Below are positions 7,644 to 17,591 of a DNA stretch of 64,000 bases, in pieces; positions within the stretch are counted from its first letter, which is position 1, and every line of letters begins with the position of its first letter. A program made the position numbers and the translations under genes. The stretch covers positions 248,001 to 312,000 of the forward strand of contig CAKUEW010000001.1 of NCBI GenBank assembly GCA_934646815.1. Reading direction: 5' to 3'. The notes under the pieces are model-generated. The model worked only from the letters and a program-made list of their open reading frames with translations, did not search any database and was not told the DNA's origin. The stretch comes from an uncultured Collinsella sp. (GTDB taxonomy: Bacteria; Actinomycetota; Coriobacteriia; Coriobacteriales; Coriobacteriaceae).

Positions 7644-9654
7644 CATGACGCTGTTTATCGCATCGCTTGCCGTCTCGTGCATCGGTGCGCTCGCCTCGGT
7701 TCTGCTGATCAAGGCCGATAACGCCGCCAAGACCGCCGGCTGCCTGATCGGCGCCGTTGCCGCGGCGCTTTCGTTCGCTGCCGGTATCCAGGCCGTTCTC
7801 GGCGACGTTACCGCCATCGACACCGTGTTGTTCTTCCCGTTCGCTCGGTTCCAGCTGCTGCTCAACCGCCTGTCGGGCGTCTTTGTGGCGCTTATCTCGG
7901 TGCTCGCGTTTGCAGGCTCCATCTACGGCCTCAACTACTTTGACGAGTATCCGGGAAAAAAGGCCCGCGCCGGGTTCTTCTTCAATACCTTTGTCGCATC
8001 CATGATGCTTGTCATCACGGCCGACAATGTGTTCTGGTTCCTGGTTGCCTTTGAGCTCATGTCGCTGACGAGTTACTACCTGGTCGTGATTGAGGAGAAC
8101 CAACAGTCCATCCATGGTGGCTGGCTCTACTTTGTCATCGCGCACGTGGGCTTTGTCCTGATCATGGCGAGCTTTCTGATTCTCGCCAACCATGCGGGCG
8201 GCTCGTTTGCCTTTGCCGACATCCGCGCCACGGTTTTCGATCCCGCAAACGCCTCGGTCTGCTTTGTGCTGGCCTTCTTTGGCTTTGGCGCCAAGGCCGG
8301 TATCATCCCGCTGCATTCGTGGCTGCCCAAGGCACACCCCGAGGCGCCGTCCAACGTGTCGGCCCTCATGTCCGGCGGCATGATCAAGATCGGTATCTTC
8401 GGCATTCTCAAGGTGGGCCTGGACCTGCTGGGCGCTTCGGGCGTTCAGACGTGGTGGGGCATGCTCGTGCTGGTTATCGGCGCGATCTCGTCGGTCCTGG
8501 GCGTTGCCTTCGCTCTGCAGGAGCACGACATCAAGCGCCTGCTGGCCTACCACTCCGTCGAGAACATCGGCATCATCTTGCTGGGCGTGGGTGCCTCCAT
8601 TTGCGCCCAGGCGCTCGGCTACACCGGCATCGCCGTCCTGGCCCTGATGGCCGCGCTCTATCACACGTTTAATCACGCGATGTTTAAGGGCGAGCTGTTC
8701 TTGGGTGCTGGCGCGCTGCTGTATGCTACGGGTACGCGCAATATGGAGTCGATGGGCGGTCTGTTCCGCCGCATGCCGGCGACGGCCATCTGCTTCTTGA
8801 TCGGCGCGCTTGCAATCTCGGCCATCCCGCCCTTTAACGGTTTTGTTTCCGAGTGGTTTACCTACCAGTCGCTCTTTAACGTGGCGACGCTTGCCGACAA
8901 GCCCGTTATGGTCGTTGCCGTGTTTGCGGCCGTCGCACTTGCCATCACTGGCGCACTTGCCGTCACGTGCTTCGTTAAGGCTTACGGTGTCTCCTTTGCC
9001 TCCGCGCCCCGCTCCGAGGCCGCGGCCAACGCCAAGGAAGTGCCGGCACCCATGGTCTTTGCCCAGGGTCTGCTGGCGGCCATCTGCGTCGTGCTCGGTA
9101 TCGGCTCGCCGGTTATCGCCCCGGTGCTCGTCGATGTCGCGGCATCGGTGCTCGATCCCGCAGGTGGCGTGTTTGCCGCCGAAGGGCTGCAGCTCATGAA
9201 CCAGTACTCCGGCGCCGCAACCTCCACGCCCGCGATCGCAATCGCGCTGGTGGTCCTGGTCGCCATCGCCTGCGCCTTCCGTAAATCCAAGCAGGTGGGT
9301 CCGGCTCAGAAGTCCCAGCCTTGGGCGTGCGGTTATGCCCCCAATGCCGAGATGCCTGTCGTGGCCACCACCTTTGCCTCCGATGTCTCGTGGTTTATGA
9401 AGCCGCTGTACGACCTGCGTGACCGCTGCACGGCCATCTGCTGGGCTATCGCGCACTTCTTCCAAAAGCTCACCGGGGTTGCCGAGGTCGTGGAACCCGT
9501 TCCCGACCGCGTGCTGGTGGACGCTCCGCATCGTGGTATTGCGTGGCTCGCACAGGTCTCGACCAAGCTCGAGAGTGGCGACTACAGCCTCTATATCGTC
9601 TATATCGTCGTGGCGCTCGTGGCCTTCTTGGCACTCGCCGTATTTATGGGTTAA
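7636..9654 (+). CDS. hyfB: Hydrogenase-4 subunit B (NuoL/ND5-type antiporter-like)
   Basis: 672 residues, the same length as E. coli HyfB. A polytopic membrane protein of the proton_antipo_M family: a transmembrane glutamate in FELMSLTSYYLVV, the helix AGIIPLHSWLPKAHPEAPSNVSALMSG (shown here only in part: HSWLPKAHPEAPS) with conserved H and K, and HDIKRLLAYHSVENIG. It belongs to the membrane arm and, by homology to complex I, may pump H+ or Na+. A C-terminal extension ends in a single membrane segment. The start overlaps the previous gene by 8 bases. Confidence 0.93.
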   Translation: MDSMTLFIASLAVSCIGALASVLLIKADNAAKTAGCLIGAVAAALSFAAGIQAVLGDVTAIDTVLFFPFARFQLLLNRLSGVFVALISVLAFAGSIYGLNYFDEYPGKKARAGFFFNTFVASMMLVITADNVFWFLVAFELMSLTSYYLVVIEENQQSIHGGWLYFVIAHVGFVLIMASFLILANHAGGSFAFADIRATVFDPANASVCFVLAFFGFGAKAGIIPLHSWLPKAHPEAPSNVSALMSGGMIKIGIFGILKVGLDLLGASGVQTWWGMLVLVIGAISSVLGVAFALQEHDIKRLLAYHSVENIGIILLGVGASICAQALGYTGIAVLALMAALYHTFNHAMFKGELFLGAGALLYATGTRNMESMGGLFRRMPATAICFLIGALAISAIPPFNGFVSEWFTYQSLFNVATLADKPVMVVAVFAAVALAITGALAVTCFVKAYGVSFASAPRSEAAANAKEVPAPMVFAQGLLAAICVVLGIGSPVIAPVLVDVAASVLDPAGGVFAAEGLQLMNQYSGAATSTPAIAIALVVLVAIACAFRKSKQVGPAQKSQPWACGYAPNAEMPVVATTFASDVSWFMKPLYDLRDRCTAICWAIAHFFQKLTGVAEVVEPVPDRVLVDAPHRGIAWLAQVSTKLESGDYSLYIVYIVVALVAFLALAVFMG

Positions 9655-9666
9655 GGAGGGGAGCAT

Positions 9667-10593
9667 ATGAACAACATTGTGCTGGGCATCGCCCAAGGCG
9701 TCCTCGTTATGCTGGTGGCGCCGTTCTTCTCCGGTCTTGGTCGCGTGATTCGCGCCAAGATGCACAACCGTCGCGGTCCGAGCATCATGCAGGACTATCG
9801 CGATATCGCCAAGCTCCTGGCTCGCCCCGAGTCGGTGAGCGAGGATGCGAGCTTCGCTATCCGCATTATGCCTCCGCTGTTTTTGGCCGTCGCCTTTATG
9901 CTTGCCATGGGTCTGCCCATCTTTACGGCGCAAAGCCCCATGCCGGTCTTTGGCGATGCCATCACCATCATGTACAGCCTGGCGCTTGCACGCTTCTTCT
10001 TCTCGCTGGCCGGCGTCGATTCGTCCAATGCTTACGCCGGCATCGGCGGCATCCGCGAGCTGCTTATGAGCGTGCTTATTGAGCCGTCCATGCTGCTGGC
10101 GCTGTTCGCCACGGCACTCGTGTGCGGCTCCACCGATATCGCCGCCATGGGTCAGCACATCCTGGCCGGTGACATCCAGGCCCCCGTCGCGGTCGTCCTG
10201 GCTGGCATTGCCTTTGCCGCCGCCTGCTATATGGAGCTGGGCAAGCTGCCGTTTGACCAGGCCGAGGCCGAGCAGGAGCTTCAGGAGGGCCCGCTTGCCG
10301 AGCTTTCCGGCCCGTCGCTTGCCATGGCCAAGCTCGCCATGTCCATGAAGCAGATCGTGATCGTCTCGTGGTTCTGCGCGATCTTCGTCCCCTGGGGCGA
10401 GCCCCAGACCACGGGTGTCGCGGCCATCCTGGGCGCGGTCATCTTCCTCGTTAAGTGCCTGATCGACTTTGTCGTGTGCGGCGTGATCGAGAACTCCTGC
10501 TCGCGCTCGCGCTTTAAGGTGCTCGGTAATCAGACTTGGGCCGTCGTGGGCATCGCCGTTTTGGCGTTTGTCTTCGTTATCGTCGGCGTGTAG
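9667..10593 (+). CDS. hyfC: Hydrogenase-4 subunit C (NuoH-like)
   Basis: 308 residues and about eight membrane segments. It is the NuoH/ND1-like subunit that links the hydrogenase head to the membrane arm. Typical family elements are RAKMHNRRGPSIMQDYRDI near the N-terminus and the acidic loop ELGKLPFDQAEAEQELQEGP, where the glutamates of the E-channel region lie. A GGAGGGGAGC Shine-Dalgarno precedes the ATG, with 12 bases from the hyfB stop. Confidence 0.93.
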   Translation: MNNIVLGIAQGVLVMLVAPFFSGLGRVIRAKMHNRRGPSIMQDYRDIAKLLARPESVSEDASFAIRIMPPLFLAVAFMLAMGLPIFTAQSPMPVFGDAITIMYSLALARFFFSLAGVDSSNAYAGIGGIRELLMSVLIEPSMLLALFATALVCGSTDIAAMGQHILAGDIQAPVAVVLAGIAFAAACYMELGKLPFDQAEAEQELQEGPLAELSGPSLAMAKLAMSMKQIVIVSWFCAIFVPWGEPQTTGVAAILGAVIFLVKCLIDFVVCGVIENSCSRSRFKVLGNQTWAVVGIAVLAFVFVIVGV

Positions 10594-10608
10594 GAGAGGG
10601 GAGTAACA

Positions 10609-12066
10609 ATGACACTTTCTACCAGTCTGTCCCTTCTCGGCCTGGTCGCCATCCTGGCGCCCATGGTTGGCTCGCTGATCGTGGCCTTCCTGCCGCGTCC
10701 GTACGCCAAGTGGACTACGGCTATCGCTGCCGCCATCGCCACCGCGGCGAGCGTTGCACTTGCCGCGACCTATGCGCAGGCGGGTTTCCCGGAGCTTTCG
10801 GTCCCGTTTGTCTCGTTTGGCAAGGCGCTCGTGCTGGGCTTTGTGTTCGACCGCATGTCGACGCTGCTCGCTCCCGCCTTCGTGGGTATTGGCTTTTTGG
10901 TCGTGATCTACTCGATCCCGTACATGAGCCAGGACAACCGCGAGCATCCCGATCTTCCGCGTCGCCGCTTTTATGCCTACCTGTCCACCTTTATCGGTGC
11001 CATGGCGGGCCTGGTGTACAGCTCCACGCTCGTGGGCCAGCTCGTGTTCTTTGAGATTACGGGCGCCTGCTCCTGGGGCCTCATCAGCTACTACATGACC
11101 CCTACGGCCAAAAAGGCCGGCATGAAGGCCCTTATCATCACGCATATCGGCGCGCTTGGCCTGTACCTGGGCGCTGCGGTGCTGTTTGCCAACACCGGCA
11201 CGTTTGCCATCACGGCCATCTCGGGGCTCGATGCCACCGTTAAGGCCGCGGTGCTGCTGATGGTGCTCTTTGCCGCCTGGGCAAAGTCCGCACAGGTCCC
11301 CATGTATATGTGGCTGCCTTCGGCCATGGAGGCCCCTACGCCGGTCTCGGCCTACCTACATGGCGCCTCGATGGTCAAGGTGGGCGTGTGCGTCTTCGCG
11401 CGTGCGCTCGTCTCTGCCGGCGAGGTTCCCCAGATTGTGGGCTGGGTCGCCGTCATCGACGCCATCATCACCATGCTCTTTGGCTTCCTTATGTACCTGC
11501 CGCAAAAGGACATGAAGCGTCTGCTGGCCTTCTCCACGATCGCCCAGCTCTCCTACGTGTTCTTTGGCTTGGGCCTTTCGGTCTTTGGCAGCCAGCTCGC
11601 CTTTGACGGCGCGGTCTGCCATATCTTTAACCACGCCTTTGCCAAGACGCTCTTCTTCCTCGTCGCCGGTTCGTTCTCGTTTACGCTCGGCACGCGCATG
11701 CTGCCCCGCCTGCGCGGCGTGCTCAAGAAGTATCCCGTCAGCGGCATCGGCTTTGCCGTCGCGGCGCTCGCCATTGCCGGCGTGCCACCCATGAACACGT
11801 TCTTCTCTAAGTTCCAGATTATCGCCGGCGGCTTTTCCGTCGGTGCGGCCAACGCCGCGATCATGGTGCTCGTGCTCATTATGGTTGCCGAGACGGTCGC
11901 CACGTTTGCCTGGTTCCTTAAGTGGATGGGCTACTGCCTGCCGGGCGAGCCTTCCGAGGAAGTCGCCGCGGGTGCCCCGCTGCCCCGTGCGATGGCGTTC
12001 GTGTTCATCGTGCTCGTCATCATGGTCATCGTCAGCGGCCCGCTTTCGGCCAGCTGGATCGGTTAG
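10609..12066 (+). CDS. hyfD: Hydrogenase-4 subunit D (NuoN/M-like)
   Basis: 485 residues, multi-pass. It carries the antiporter-like signature: SAQVPMYMWLPSAMEAPTPV in the conserved loop helix, and KDMKRLLAFSTIAQLSYVF. It is a second complex-I-type ion-translocating module; HyfD is present in Hyf (FHL-2) but absent from the simpler Hyc complex, which places this operon in the Hyf type. It is followed by hyfE after 10 bases. Confidence 0.92.
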   Translation: MTLSTSLSLLGLVAILAPMVGSLIVAFLPRPYAKWTTAIAAAIATAASVALAATYAQAGFPELSVPFVSFGKALVLGFVFDRMSTLLAPAFVGIGFLVVIYSIPYMSQDNREHPDLPRRRFYAYLSTFIGAMAGLVYSSTLVGQLVFFEITGACSWGLISYYMTPTAKKAGMKALIITHIGALGLYLGAAVLFANTGTFAITAISGLDATVKAAVLLMVLFAAWAKSAQVPMYMWLPSAMEAPTPVSAYLHGASMVKVGVCVFARALVSAGEVPQIVGWVAVIDAIITMLFGFLMYLPQKDMKRLLAFSTIAQLSYVFFGLGLSVFGSQLAFDGAVCHIFNHAFAKTLFFLVAGSFSFTLGTRMLPRLRGVLKKYPVSGIGFAVAALAIAGVPPMNTFFSKFQIIAGGFSVGAANAAIMVLVLIMVAETVATFAWFLKWMGYCLPGEPSEEVAAGAPLPRAMAFVFIVLVIMVIVSGPLSASWIG

Positions 12067-12076
12067 GAGGTAGAAC

Positions 12077-12730
12077 ATGGGTTACCAACTCGTCAACCTG
12101 CTGGGCGGCCTCCTTATCGTCACCTCGACCATGGTCGTCATCAGCAAGTCCATTAAAGTGGCCATCCGCTGGTATGCGGTGCAGTCGCTGATCCTGGTGG
12201 GGCTTCTTGCCACGCTCGGCAACGTCACCGGTGCCTCCGAGCTGCTCATGTGGGCCGTCTCGGCGTTTGTGACCAAGGTGCTCCTGGTTCCGCTGATTTT
12301 GTCGTATGCCTATCGCAAGATGGGGGAGCCCAGCGATCTGGGCCTTACGCGTGGCACCAAGCCGGCATGGACCATCTGCCTCATCGCCGTCGAGGTCGCT
12401 ATCTGCTTTGCCGTGGTAACGCAGATTAAGCTTCCCACCGCCGAGGTCGCCACGCCCGCGCTGGCCATTAGCTTCGCCCACTTCTTTGTGGGCCTGTCCT
12501 GCATTATCACGCAGCGCAACATCATGAAGCAGATCTTTGGATACTGCCTTATGGAAAACGGCAGCCACGTGACGCTCGCCCTGCTGGCGCCCACGGCTCC
12601 CGAGATCGTCGAGACCGGCATCGCCACCGATGCCATCTTCGCGGTCATCATCATGTCCGTCGTCGTGCTCAAGATCTGGCGTACCTACCAGTCGCTCGAT
12701 GCGCACGACCTTTCCGATCTGAAGGGCTAG
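12077..12730 (+). CDS. hyfE: Hydrogenase-4 subunit E (NuoK-like N-terminal region)
   Basis: 217 residues, six or seven membrane segments, matching the length of E. coli HyfE (216). HyfE corresponds to NuoK plus extra helices. The position between hyfD and hyfF is the conserved Hyf order. The Shine-Dalgarno is GGAGG, 7 bases before the ATG. Confidence 0.92.
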   Translation: MGYQLVNLLGGLLIVTSTMVVISKSIKVAIRWYAVQSLILVGLLATLGNVTGASELLMWAVSAFVTKVLLVPLILSYAYRKMGEPSDLGLTRGTKPAWTICLIAVEVAICFAVVTQIKLPTAEVATPALAISFAHFFVGLSCIITQRNIMKQIFGYCLMENGSHVTLALLAPTAPEIVETGIATDAIFAVIIMSVVVLKIWRTYQSLDAHDLSDLKG

Positions 12731-12734
12731 GCAC

Positions 12735-14312
12735 ATGGATACCTCCACATTGCTATTGGCGCTCGTTGCGTGCCCCCTGGCCCTGTCCGCCATCATGGCC
12801 ATCGTCCCCAAGGCTGCCTCGCGTGCGGTCTTTGAGCTCTGCCACGCCGTCTCGGCCGTTGCCGTGCTTGCCGGCTCGCTCGCCATCGCGCTGCCCGTCT
12901 TTACCGACGGCGGCGAGATCTGGGCGCTCGATCCCTGGTTCCATGTCGACGCCCTGGGTGCGCTGTTCGTGCTCATCATCGGTATCATCGGCTTTTGCAT
13001 CGCCGTGTATTCGATTGGCCTGGTTCGCCAGCTGGTCGCCGACGGCGTCTACGGTCCCGATCAGGTAAAGCAGTACTACGCGTTCTACAGCCTGTTCCTG
13101 TTCACGATGCTTTTGGCTGCAACGACCAACAACATCATCATTATGTGGGCGGCCATCGAGGCCACCACGCTCGCCTCGGCGCTGCTCGTCGCGCTCAAGA
13201 ACACGCGCCATGCCCTCGAGGCCACGTGGAAATACATCATGGTCTGCACCGCCGGCGTCGCCTTTGGCCTGTTCGGTACGCTGCTGATCTATGCCAACGC
13301 CGCCGACGTGATCTCGAACCCGCATATGGCCGCGTTCCTCTCGGGCATTCTTCCCGAGGCCGATAAGCTCGACCCGGCGATCGTTCGCCTGGCCTTTGCG
13401 TTTATCGTGATCGGCTTTGGCACCAAGGCCGAGGTGTTCCCCATGCACACTTGGATGCCCGATACGCTCTCCCAGGCCCCCGGTTCCATCTCGGCGTTGC
13501 TTTCGGGCGTGGTGCTCAAGTGTTCCATGCTCATCATCATCCGCTTTGACATGCTCGCCACCCATGCCATCGGCAGCGACTTCCCGAGCTTGCTGCTGCT
13601 GGTGATCGGCGTGCTGTCCATCGTGTTCTCGAGCTTTGCGCTCTTTGCGCAGACCGACATCAAGCGCAAGCTGGCGTACTCCTCGTGCGAAAACGCCGGC
13701 GTCATCATGCTCTGTCTGGGCGTTGGCGGACCTTTGGGTATCGCTGCGGCCCTGCTGCACAGCATGTTCCACGGCCTTGCCAAGTCGCTGTGCTTCTGCC
13801 TGACCGAAAACGTGGAGCATGCCTACGGTACGCGCGACCTGAGCACGATCCGCGGCATCGTCGAGCGCGCGCCCATTACCGCCGCGCTCATGGTCATTGG
13901 CTTTTTGGCACTGGCTGGTTTTCCGCCCTTTGCCATGTTCATCTCGGAGTTCGGCACCTTTGTGGCGGCCTTTGCCGCGGGAAGCCCTTGGTGGCTTGTC
14001 GTGATCGTGGCGCTCGCCCTGACCGTTGCCATCAGCGGTCTTACGCGCGTCGTCATCTCGTCGGTCTTTGGTAAGACCCTGCACGATCCGGTCGATACCG
14101 AGCGTCGCGAGTCGAGCATTTGGATGCTGGTTCCCGAGGCCCTGCTTGCCGCGTGCCTCATCTGGTTTGGTGTGGCCACGCCCGTGCCCGTGGTGCGCGG
14201 CGTGGAGAACGCCGTCGCCATCGTGCTCGATCAGGATACCGATGAGCTGCACACGGCTCCGATGTTCCGTGAGTTCTTTGGCTCCGAGACCGCTCAGAGC
14301 GAGGTGGAGTAA
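12735..14312 (+). CDS. hyfF: Hydrogenase-4 subunit F (NuoM/L-like)
   Basis: 525 residues, E. coli HyfF 526. Third antiporter-like subunit: AEVFPMHTWMPDTLSQAPGS and QTDIKRKLAYSSCENAGVI are the conserved loop and lysine-bearing helices, and MWAAIEATTLASALLVALK carries the family glutamate. With HyfB and HyfD it gives the complex three potential ion channels. It starts 4 bases after hyfE and ends 3 bases before hyfG. Confidence 0.93.
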   Translation: MDTSTLLLALVACPLALSAIMAIVPKAASRAVFELCHAVSAVAVLAGSLAIALPVFTDGGEIWALDPWFHVDALGALFVLIIGIIGFCIAVYSIGLVRQLVADGVYGPDQVKQYYAFYSLFLFTMLLAATTNNIIIMWAAIEATTLASALLVALKNTRHALEATWKYIMVCTAGVAFGLFGTLLIYANAADVISNPHMAAFLSGILPEADKLDPAIVRLAFAFIVIGFGTKAEVFPMHTWMPDTLSQAPGSISALLSGVVLKCSMLIIIRFDMLATHAIGSDFPSLLLLVIGVLSIVFSSFALFAQTDIKRKLAYSSCENAGVIMLCLGVGGPLGIAAALLHSMFHGLAKSLCFCLTENVEHAYGTRDLSTIRGIVERAPITAALMVIGFLALAGFPPFAMFISEFGTFVAAFAAGSPWWLVVIVALALTVAISGLTRVVISSVFGKTLHDPVDTERRESSIWMLVPEALLAACLIWFGVATPVPVVRGVENAVAIVLDQDTDELHTAPMFREFFGSETAQSEVE

Positions 14313-14315
14313 CGA

Positions 14316-16088
14316 ATGATTGAAACTGAGAACAAGGTGTATGCCCGTCGCTGCGAGAGCCATGTCGAGGCCCTGCGCCGCGCCGTTCCGGGCTGCATCG
14401 AGAAGGTCGAGTGGCAGTGCGAGGACCAGCTGACGATCACCGTCAAGCTGGACCGTCTGCCCGAGGCCGTCCACTACCTGTACTACGAGCGCTACGGCTG
14501 GATTCCCGTGATCGTGGGCAACGACGAGCGCAGCCTGTGCGGTCGTTACGCCGTGTACTACCTCATCTCCATGGAGGGTGAGGACCCCGGCTGGGTCACC
14601 GTGCGCGCCGAGGTCGATCCTGCCAAGATGACGTTCCCGTCCGTGACGCCGTTCGTCCCCGCCTGCGTGTGGGGCGAGCGCGAGCTGCGCGACATGTTCG
14701 GCCTGATTCCCGAGGGTCTGCCCGATCGCCGTCGCCTGGTGCTTCCCGACGACTGGCCCTGTGGCCTGTACCCGCTGCGCAAGGACTCCATGGACTACCG
14801 TTTTCGTCCCGCTCCCGTGAGCGACATGGAAAACTACGAGTTCTTGGCCGACACCAAGGGCAAGGAGACCACCCTTGTCCCCATGGGACCTTTGCACATC
14901 ACCTCCGATGAGCCCGGGCACTTCCGCCTGTTCGTGGAGGGCGAGACGATCGTCGATGCCGACTACCGTCTGTTCTACGTGCACCGCGGCATGGAGAAGG
15001 TCGCCGAGACGCGCCTGAACTACGACGCCGTGACGTTCCTTGCTGACCGCATCTGCGGCATTTGCGGCTGCGCCCACTCGGTTGCCTACGCCGAGTCCGT
15101 CGAGCGCGCCCAGGGCATTCATGTCCCGCTGCGCGCCCAGTACATCCGCGCTATCGTGCTCGAGGTGGAGCGTCTGCACTCGCATCTGCTCAACATTGGC
15201 CTGGCATCGCACTACACCGGCTTCGACTCTGGCTTCCAGCAGTTCTTCCGCGTCCGCGAGAAGTCGATGGACCTGGCCGAGAAACTCACCGGCCACCGCA
15301 AGACCTACGGCCTCAACGTGATCGGCGGCGTTCGTCGCGACATCCTGGCCGAGCAGAAGCTCTCCACGCTCACGACCATCCATCAGCTGCGTTCCGAGGT
15401 TACCGAGCTTGTCGACGTGCTTCTCTCCACGCCCAACTTTATCGAGCGTACGAGTGGCATCGGCATCCTGGATCGCAAGATTGCCCGCGATTTCTCGCCG
15501 GTCGGTCCGCTCATGCGCGGCTCGGGTTATGCCCGCGACGTGCGCTTCGACCATCCCTTCGACGGTTACGCCGATCCGGATATCCAGAAGATGCGTGCCG
15601 CCACGGCCGACACCTGCGACGCCTTCGGCCGTACCGCCGTGCGTATCCAGGAGGTCTACGATTCGATCGACATGATCGAGACCATGCTCGAGAACTGCCC
15701 GTCGGGCCCCATCCTCACCACGGATTGGGAGTACACCCCGCACAAGTACGCCATCGGTGCCACCGAGGCGCCGCGCGGCGAGGACGTGCACTGGGCCATG
15801 CTCGGCAACAACCAAAAGTGCTACCGCTGGCGCGCCAAGGCCGCCACATACAGCAACTGGCCGGTCCTGCGCTACATGTTCCGCGGCAACACCGTGGGCG
15901 ACGCGGCGTTGATCGTCGGTTCGCTGGACCCGTGCTACTCCTGCACCGACCGCGTGACGGTGACCGATGTGGCCGCCAAGCGCGACCACGTGCTCGACAA
16001 GGAGCAGTTCGAGAACGTCTGGCGCGACAAGTCGCCGCTTGCGGGCGAGGGCACTGTGGCCGCTCCGCTCGATGAGGAGGCGCTCTAA
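14316..16088 (+). CDS. hyfG: [NiFe] hydrogenase large subunit (HyfG/HycE type, NuoC-NuoD fusion)
   Basis: 590 residues. Residues 1 to about 160 are NuoC-like (VWGERELRDMFGL), the rest the catalytic large subunit. The Ni-Fe ligands are in RICGICGCAH (about 245-254) and DPCYSCTDR (about 538-546). Some 45 residues follow the second motif and match the C-terminal peptide that HycI removes after the arginine in HycE. This is a group 4 H2-evolving hydrogenase. The maturation protease gene lies in the same operon, at 18173. Confidence 0.95.
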   Translation: MIETENKVYARRCESHVEALRRAVPGCIEKVEWQCEDQLTITVKLDRLPEAVHYLYYERYGWIPVIVGNDERSLCGRYAVYYLISMEGEDPGWVTVRAEVDPAKMTFPSVTPFVPACVWGERELRDMFGLIPEGLPDRRRLVLPDDWPCGLYPLRKDSMDYRFRPAPVSDMENYEFLADTKGKETTLVPMGPLHITSDEPGHFRLFVEGETIVDADYRLFYVHRGMEKVAETRLNYDAVTFLADRICGICGCAHSVAYAESVERAQGIHVPLRAQYIRAIVLEVERLHSHLLNIGLASHYTGFDSGFQQFFRVREKSMDLAEKLTGHRKTYGLNVIGGVRRDILAEQKLSTLTTIHQLRSEVTELVDVLLSTPNFIERTSGIGILDRKIARDFSPVGPLMRGSGYARDVRFDHPFDGYADPDIQKMRAATADTCDAFGRTAVRIQEVYDSIDMIETMLENCPSGPILTTDWEYTPHKYAIGATEAPRGEDVHWAMLGNNQKCYRWRAKAATYSNWPVLRYMFRGNTVGDAALIVGSLDPCYSCTDRVTVTDVAAKRDHVLDKEQFENVWRDKSPLAGEGTVAAPLDEEAL

Positions 16089-16089
16089 T

Positions 16090-16806
16090 ATGCTGAAGCT
16101 TTGGAAGGTTAACGCCAAGGCGGGCGACGCGACGGTCAAGTACCCGTTTGCACCGTTCCCCACCAACAAGGACATGCGCGGCAAGCCCGAGCACAACGCC
16201 GAGCTGTGCATCGCGTGCGGTGCCTGCGGCGTGGCGTGCCCGGCCGATGCCATCCGCATGGATACCGACCTTTCGGCCGATACCATCACCTGGTCGATCG
16301 ACTACGGCCGCTGCATCTTTTGCGGTCGCTGTGAGGAAGCTTGCCCCATGGAGGCCATTAAGCTCACCGAGGAGTTTGAGCTGGCCGTCATGAGCAAGGC
16401 CGACCTCACCAGCAAGAGCGTCTACACGCTGGAGCACTGCTCGCGCTGCGGCAAGCCGTTCGCCCCGCACAAGGAGATTGACTACGCCAAGCGCCTGCTT
16501 CAGGCGGCCGGCGGTATGGAGGCCGAGCAGGCCGCCCGCACCGTCGGTATGTGCCAGGAGTGCAAGCGCGAGCTCGACGCACTGCGTGCCGCGTCGGCCG
16601 TTAAGACCGGCAACGCCGCCGGCATGGTTGCCAACGAGACGCCCACGTCCGGTGAGCCCCAGGGCCCCGGCATGGAGTATCTGGGCGGCCACGGCGTGAA
16701 CCCGGAGTATATCGATCGCGAGCTCAACCCCGATGCGCCCGAGATTCCCGCCGGTCCGGCGCCGGTCGAGGGCATCATCATGGATCTAGACAAGAAGGAG
16801 GAGTAA
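16090..16806 (+). CDS. hyfH: Hydrogenase-4 subunit H (NuoI-like ferredoxin) with extra cysteine C-terminus
   Basis: 238 residues from ATG 16090, immediately after hyfG. Two [4Fe-4S] motifs, CIACGACGVAC and CIFCGRCEEAC, carry electrons to the NiFe core. The family is usually about 180 residues; here the C-terminal part adds HCSRCGKPF and MCQECKRELD, a possible zinc site, then a proline-rich acidic tail. The open frame continues upstream inside hyfG, but the ATG at 16090 gives the expected MLKLWK N-terminus. Confidence 0.92.
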   Translation: MLKLWKVNAKAGDATVKYPFAPFPTNKDMRGKPEHNAELCIACGACGVACPADAIRMDTDLSADTITWSIDYGRCIFCGRCEEACPMEAIKLTEEFELAVMSKADLTSKSVYTLEHCSRCGKPFAPHKEIDYAKRLLQAAGGMEAEQAARTVGMCQECKRELDALRAASAVKTGNAAGMVANETPTSGEPQGPGMEYLGGHGVNPEYIDRELNPDAPEIPAGPAPVEGIIMDLDKKEE

Positions 16807-16808
16807 CC

Positions 16809-17591
16809 ATGGCCGAACCCACGCTTTTGCCCGAGCGGCTTCAGTACCGCCCGACCAAGATCGAGCTCGACGAGAGCATCGAGAAGGCTAAGGCGACCCT
16901 TCTTAAGAAGATCAAGCGCTCGGTGTACGTCTACCGTGTTGACTGCGGCGGCTGTAACGGCTGCGAGATCGAGATCTTCGGTTCCATCACGCCCGTTTTT
17001 GACGTCGAGCGTTTTGGCATCAAGGTTGTGCCCTCGCCCCGTCACGCCGACGTGCTGCTGTACACCGGTGCCGTGACGCGCGCCATGCGCATGCCGGCCC
17101 TGCGCGCCTTTGAGGCCGCACCCGATCCCAAGATCGTGGTGTCCTACGGCGCGTGCGGCTGCACGGGCGGCATCTTCTACGACAACTACTGCGTCTGGGG
17201 TGGCACGGACAAGATCTTGCCGGTCGATGTCTACATCCCCGGCTGCCCGCCCAGCCCCGCGCAGACCATCTACGGCTTTGCCATGGCGCTCGGTCTGCTG
17301 GACCAAAAGCTGCATGCCGAGACCACGGTTGAGGCCGCCGGCGAGCAGGCAGACATTTTGCACCCCGGCGTGCCGTACAAGCTACGCGTTGCCATTGAGC
17401 GTGAGGCTCGCGCCATGAGCGGCTACCGTTACGGCCGCGACCTGGCCAACGAGTTTATGGATACGCTCGAGGGCGCGCCCAAGGGCGATATCCGCGGTGC
17501 CATGGCACTGCTCATCGATAAGCAGGACGATCCCCGTCGCGTCGAGGTGTACTCGGCGCTGCAGGATCTGGTGCTGGCCGGAGGTCGCTAG
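16809..17591 (+). CDS. hyfI: Hydrogenase-4 subunit I ([NiFe] small subunit, NuoB-like)
   Basis: 260 residues. It holds the proximal [4Fe-4S] cluster next to the NiFe site: DCGGCNGCEIEIFG, then GACGCTGGIF and YIPGCPPSP. It lacks the extra medial and distal cluster domains of uptake hydrogenases, as expected for group 4. The start lies 2 bases after hyfH and the stop directly abuts the HycH gene. Confidence 0.94.
   Translation: MAEPTLLPERLQYRPTKIELDESIEKAKATLLKKIKRSVYVYRVDCGGCNGCEIEIFGSITPVFDVERFGIKVVPSPRHADVLLYTGAVTRAMRMPALRAFEAAPDPKIVVSYGACGCTGGIFYDNYCVWGGTDKILPVDVYIPGCPPSPAQTIYGFAMALGLLDQKLHAETTVEAAGEQADILHPGVPYKLRVAIEREARAMSGYRYGRDLANEFMDTLEGAPKGDIRGAMALLIDKQDDPRRVEVYSALQDLVLAGGR

Noticed and set aside
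7507..11145. 1212-residue ORF on the minus strand opposite hyfB-hyfD
   Set aside because: Shadow of GC3-rich genes; composition rich in His, Arg and Gly, no domain, no Shine-Dalgarno. The same applies to the long minus-strand ORFs at 5196-6989, 12753-16289, 19894-21741, 29730-32513 and 44803-48066.
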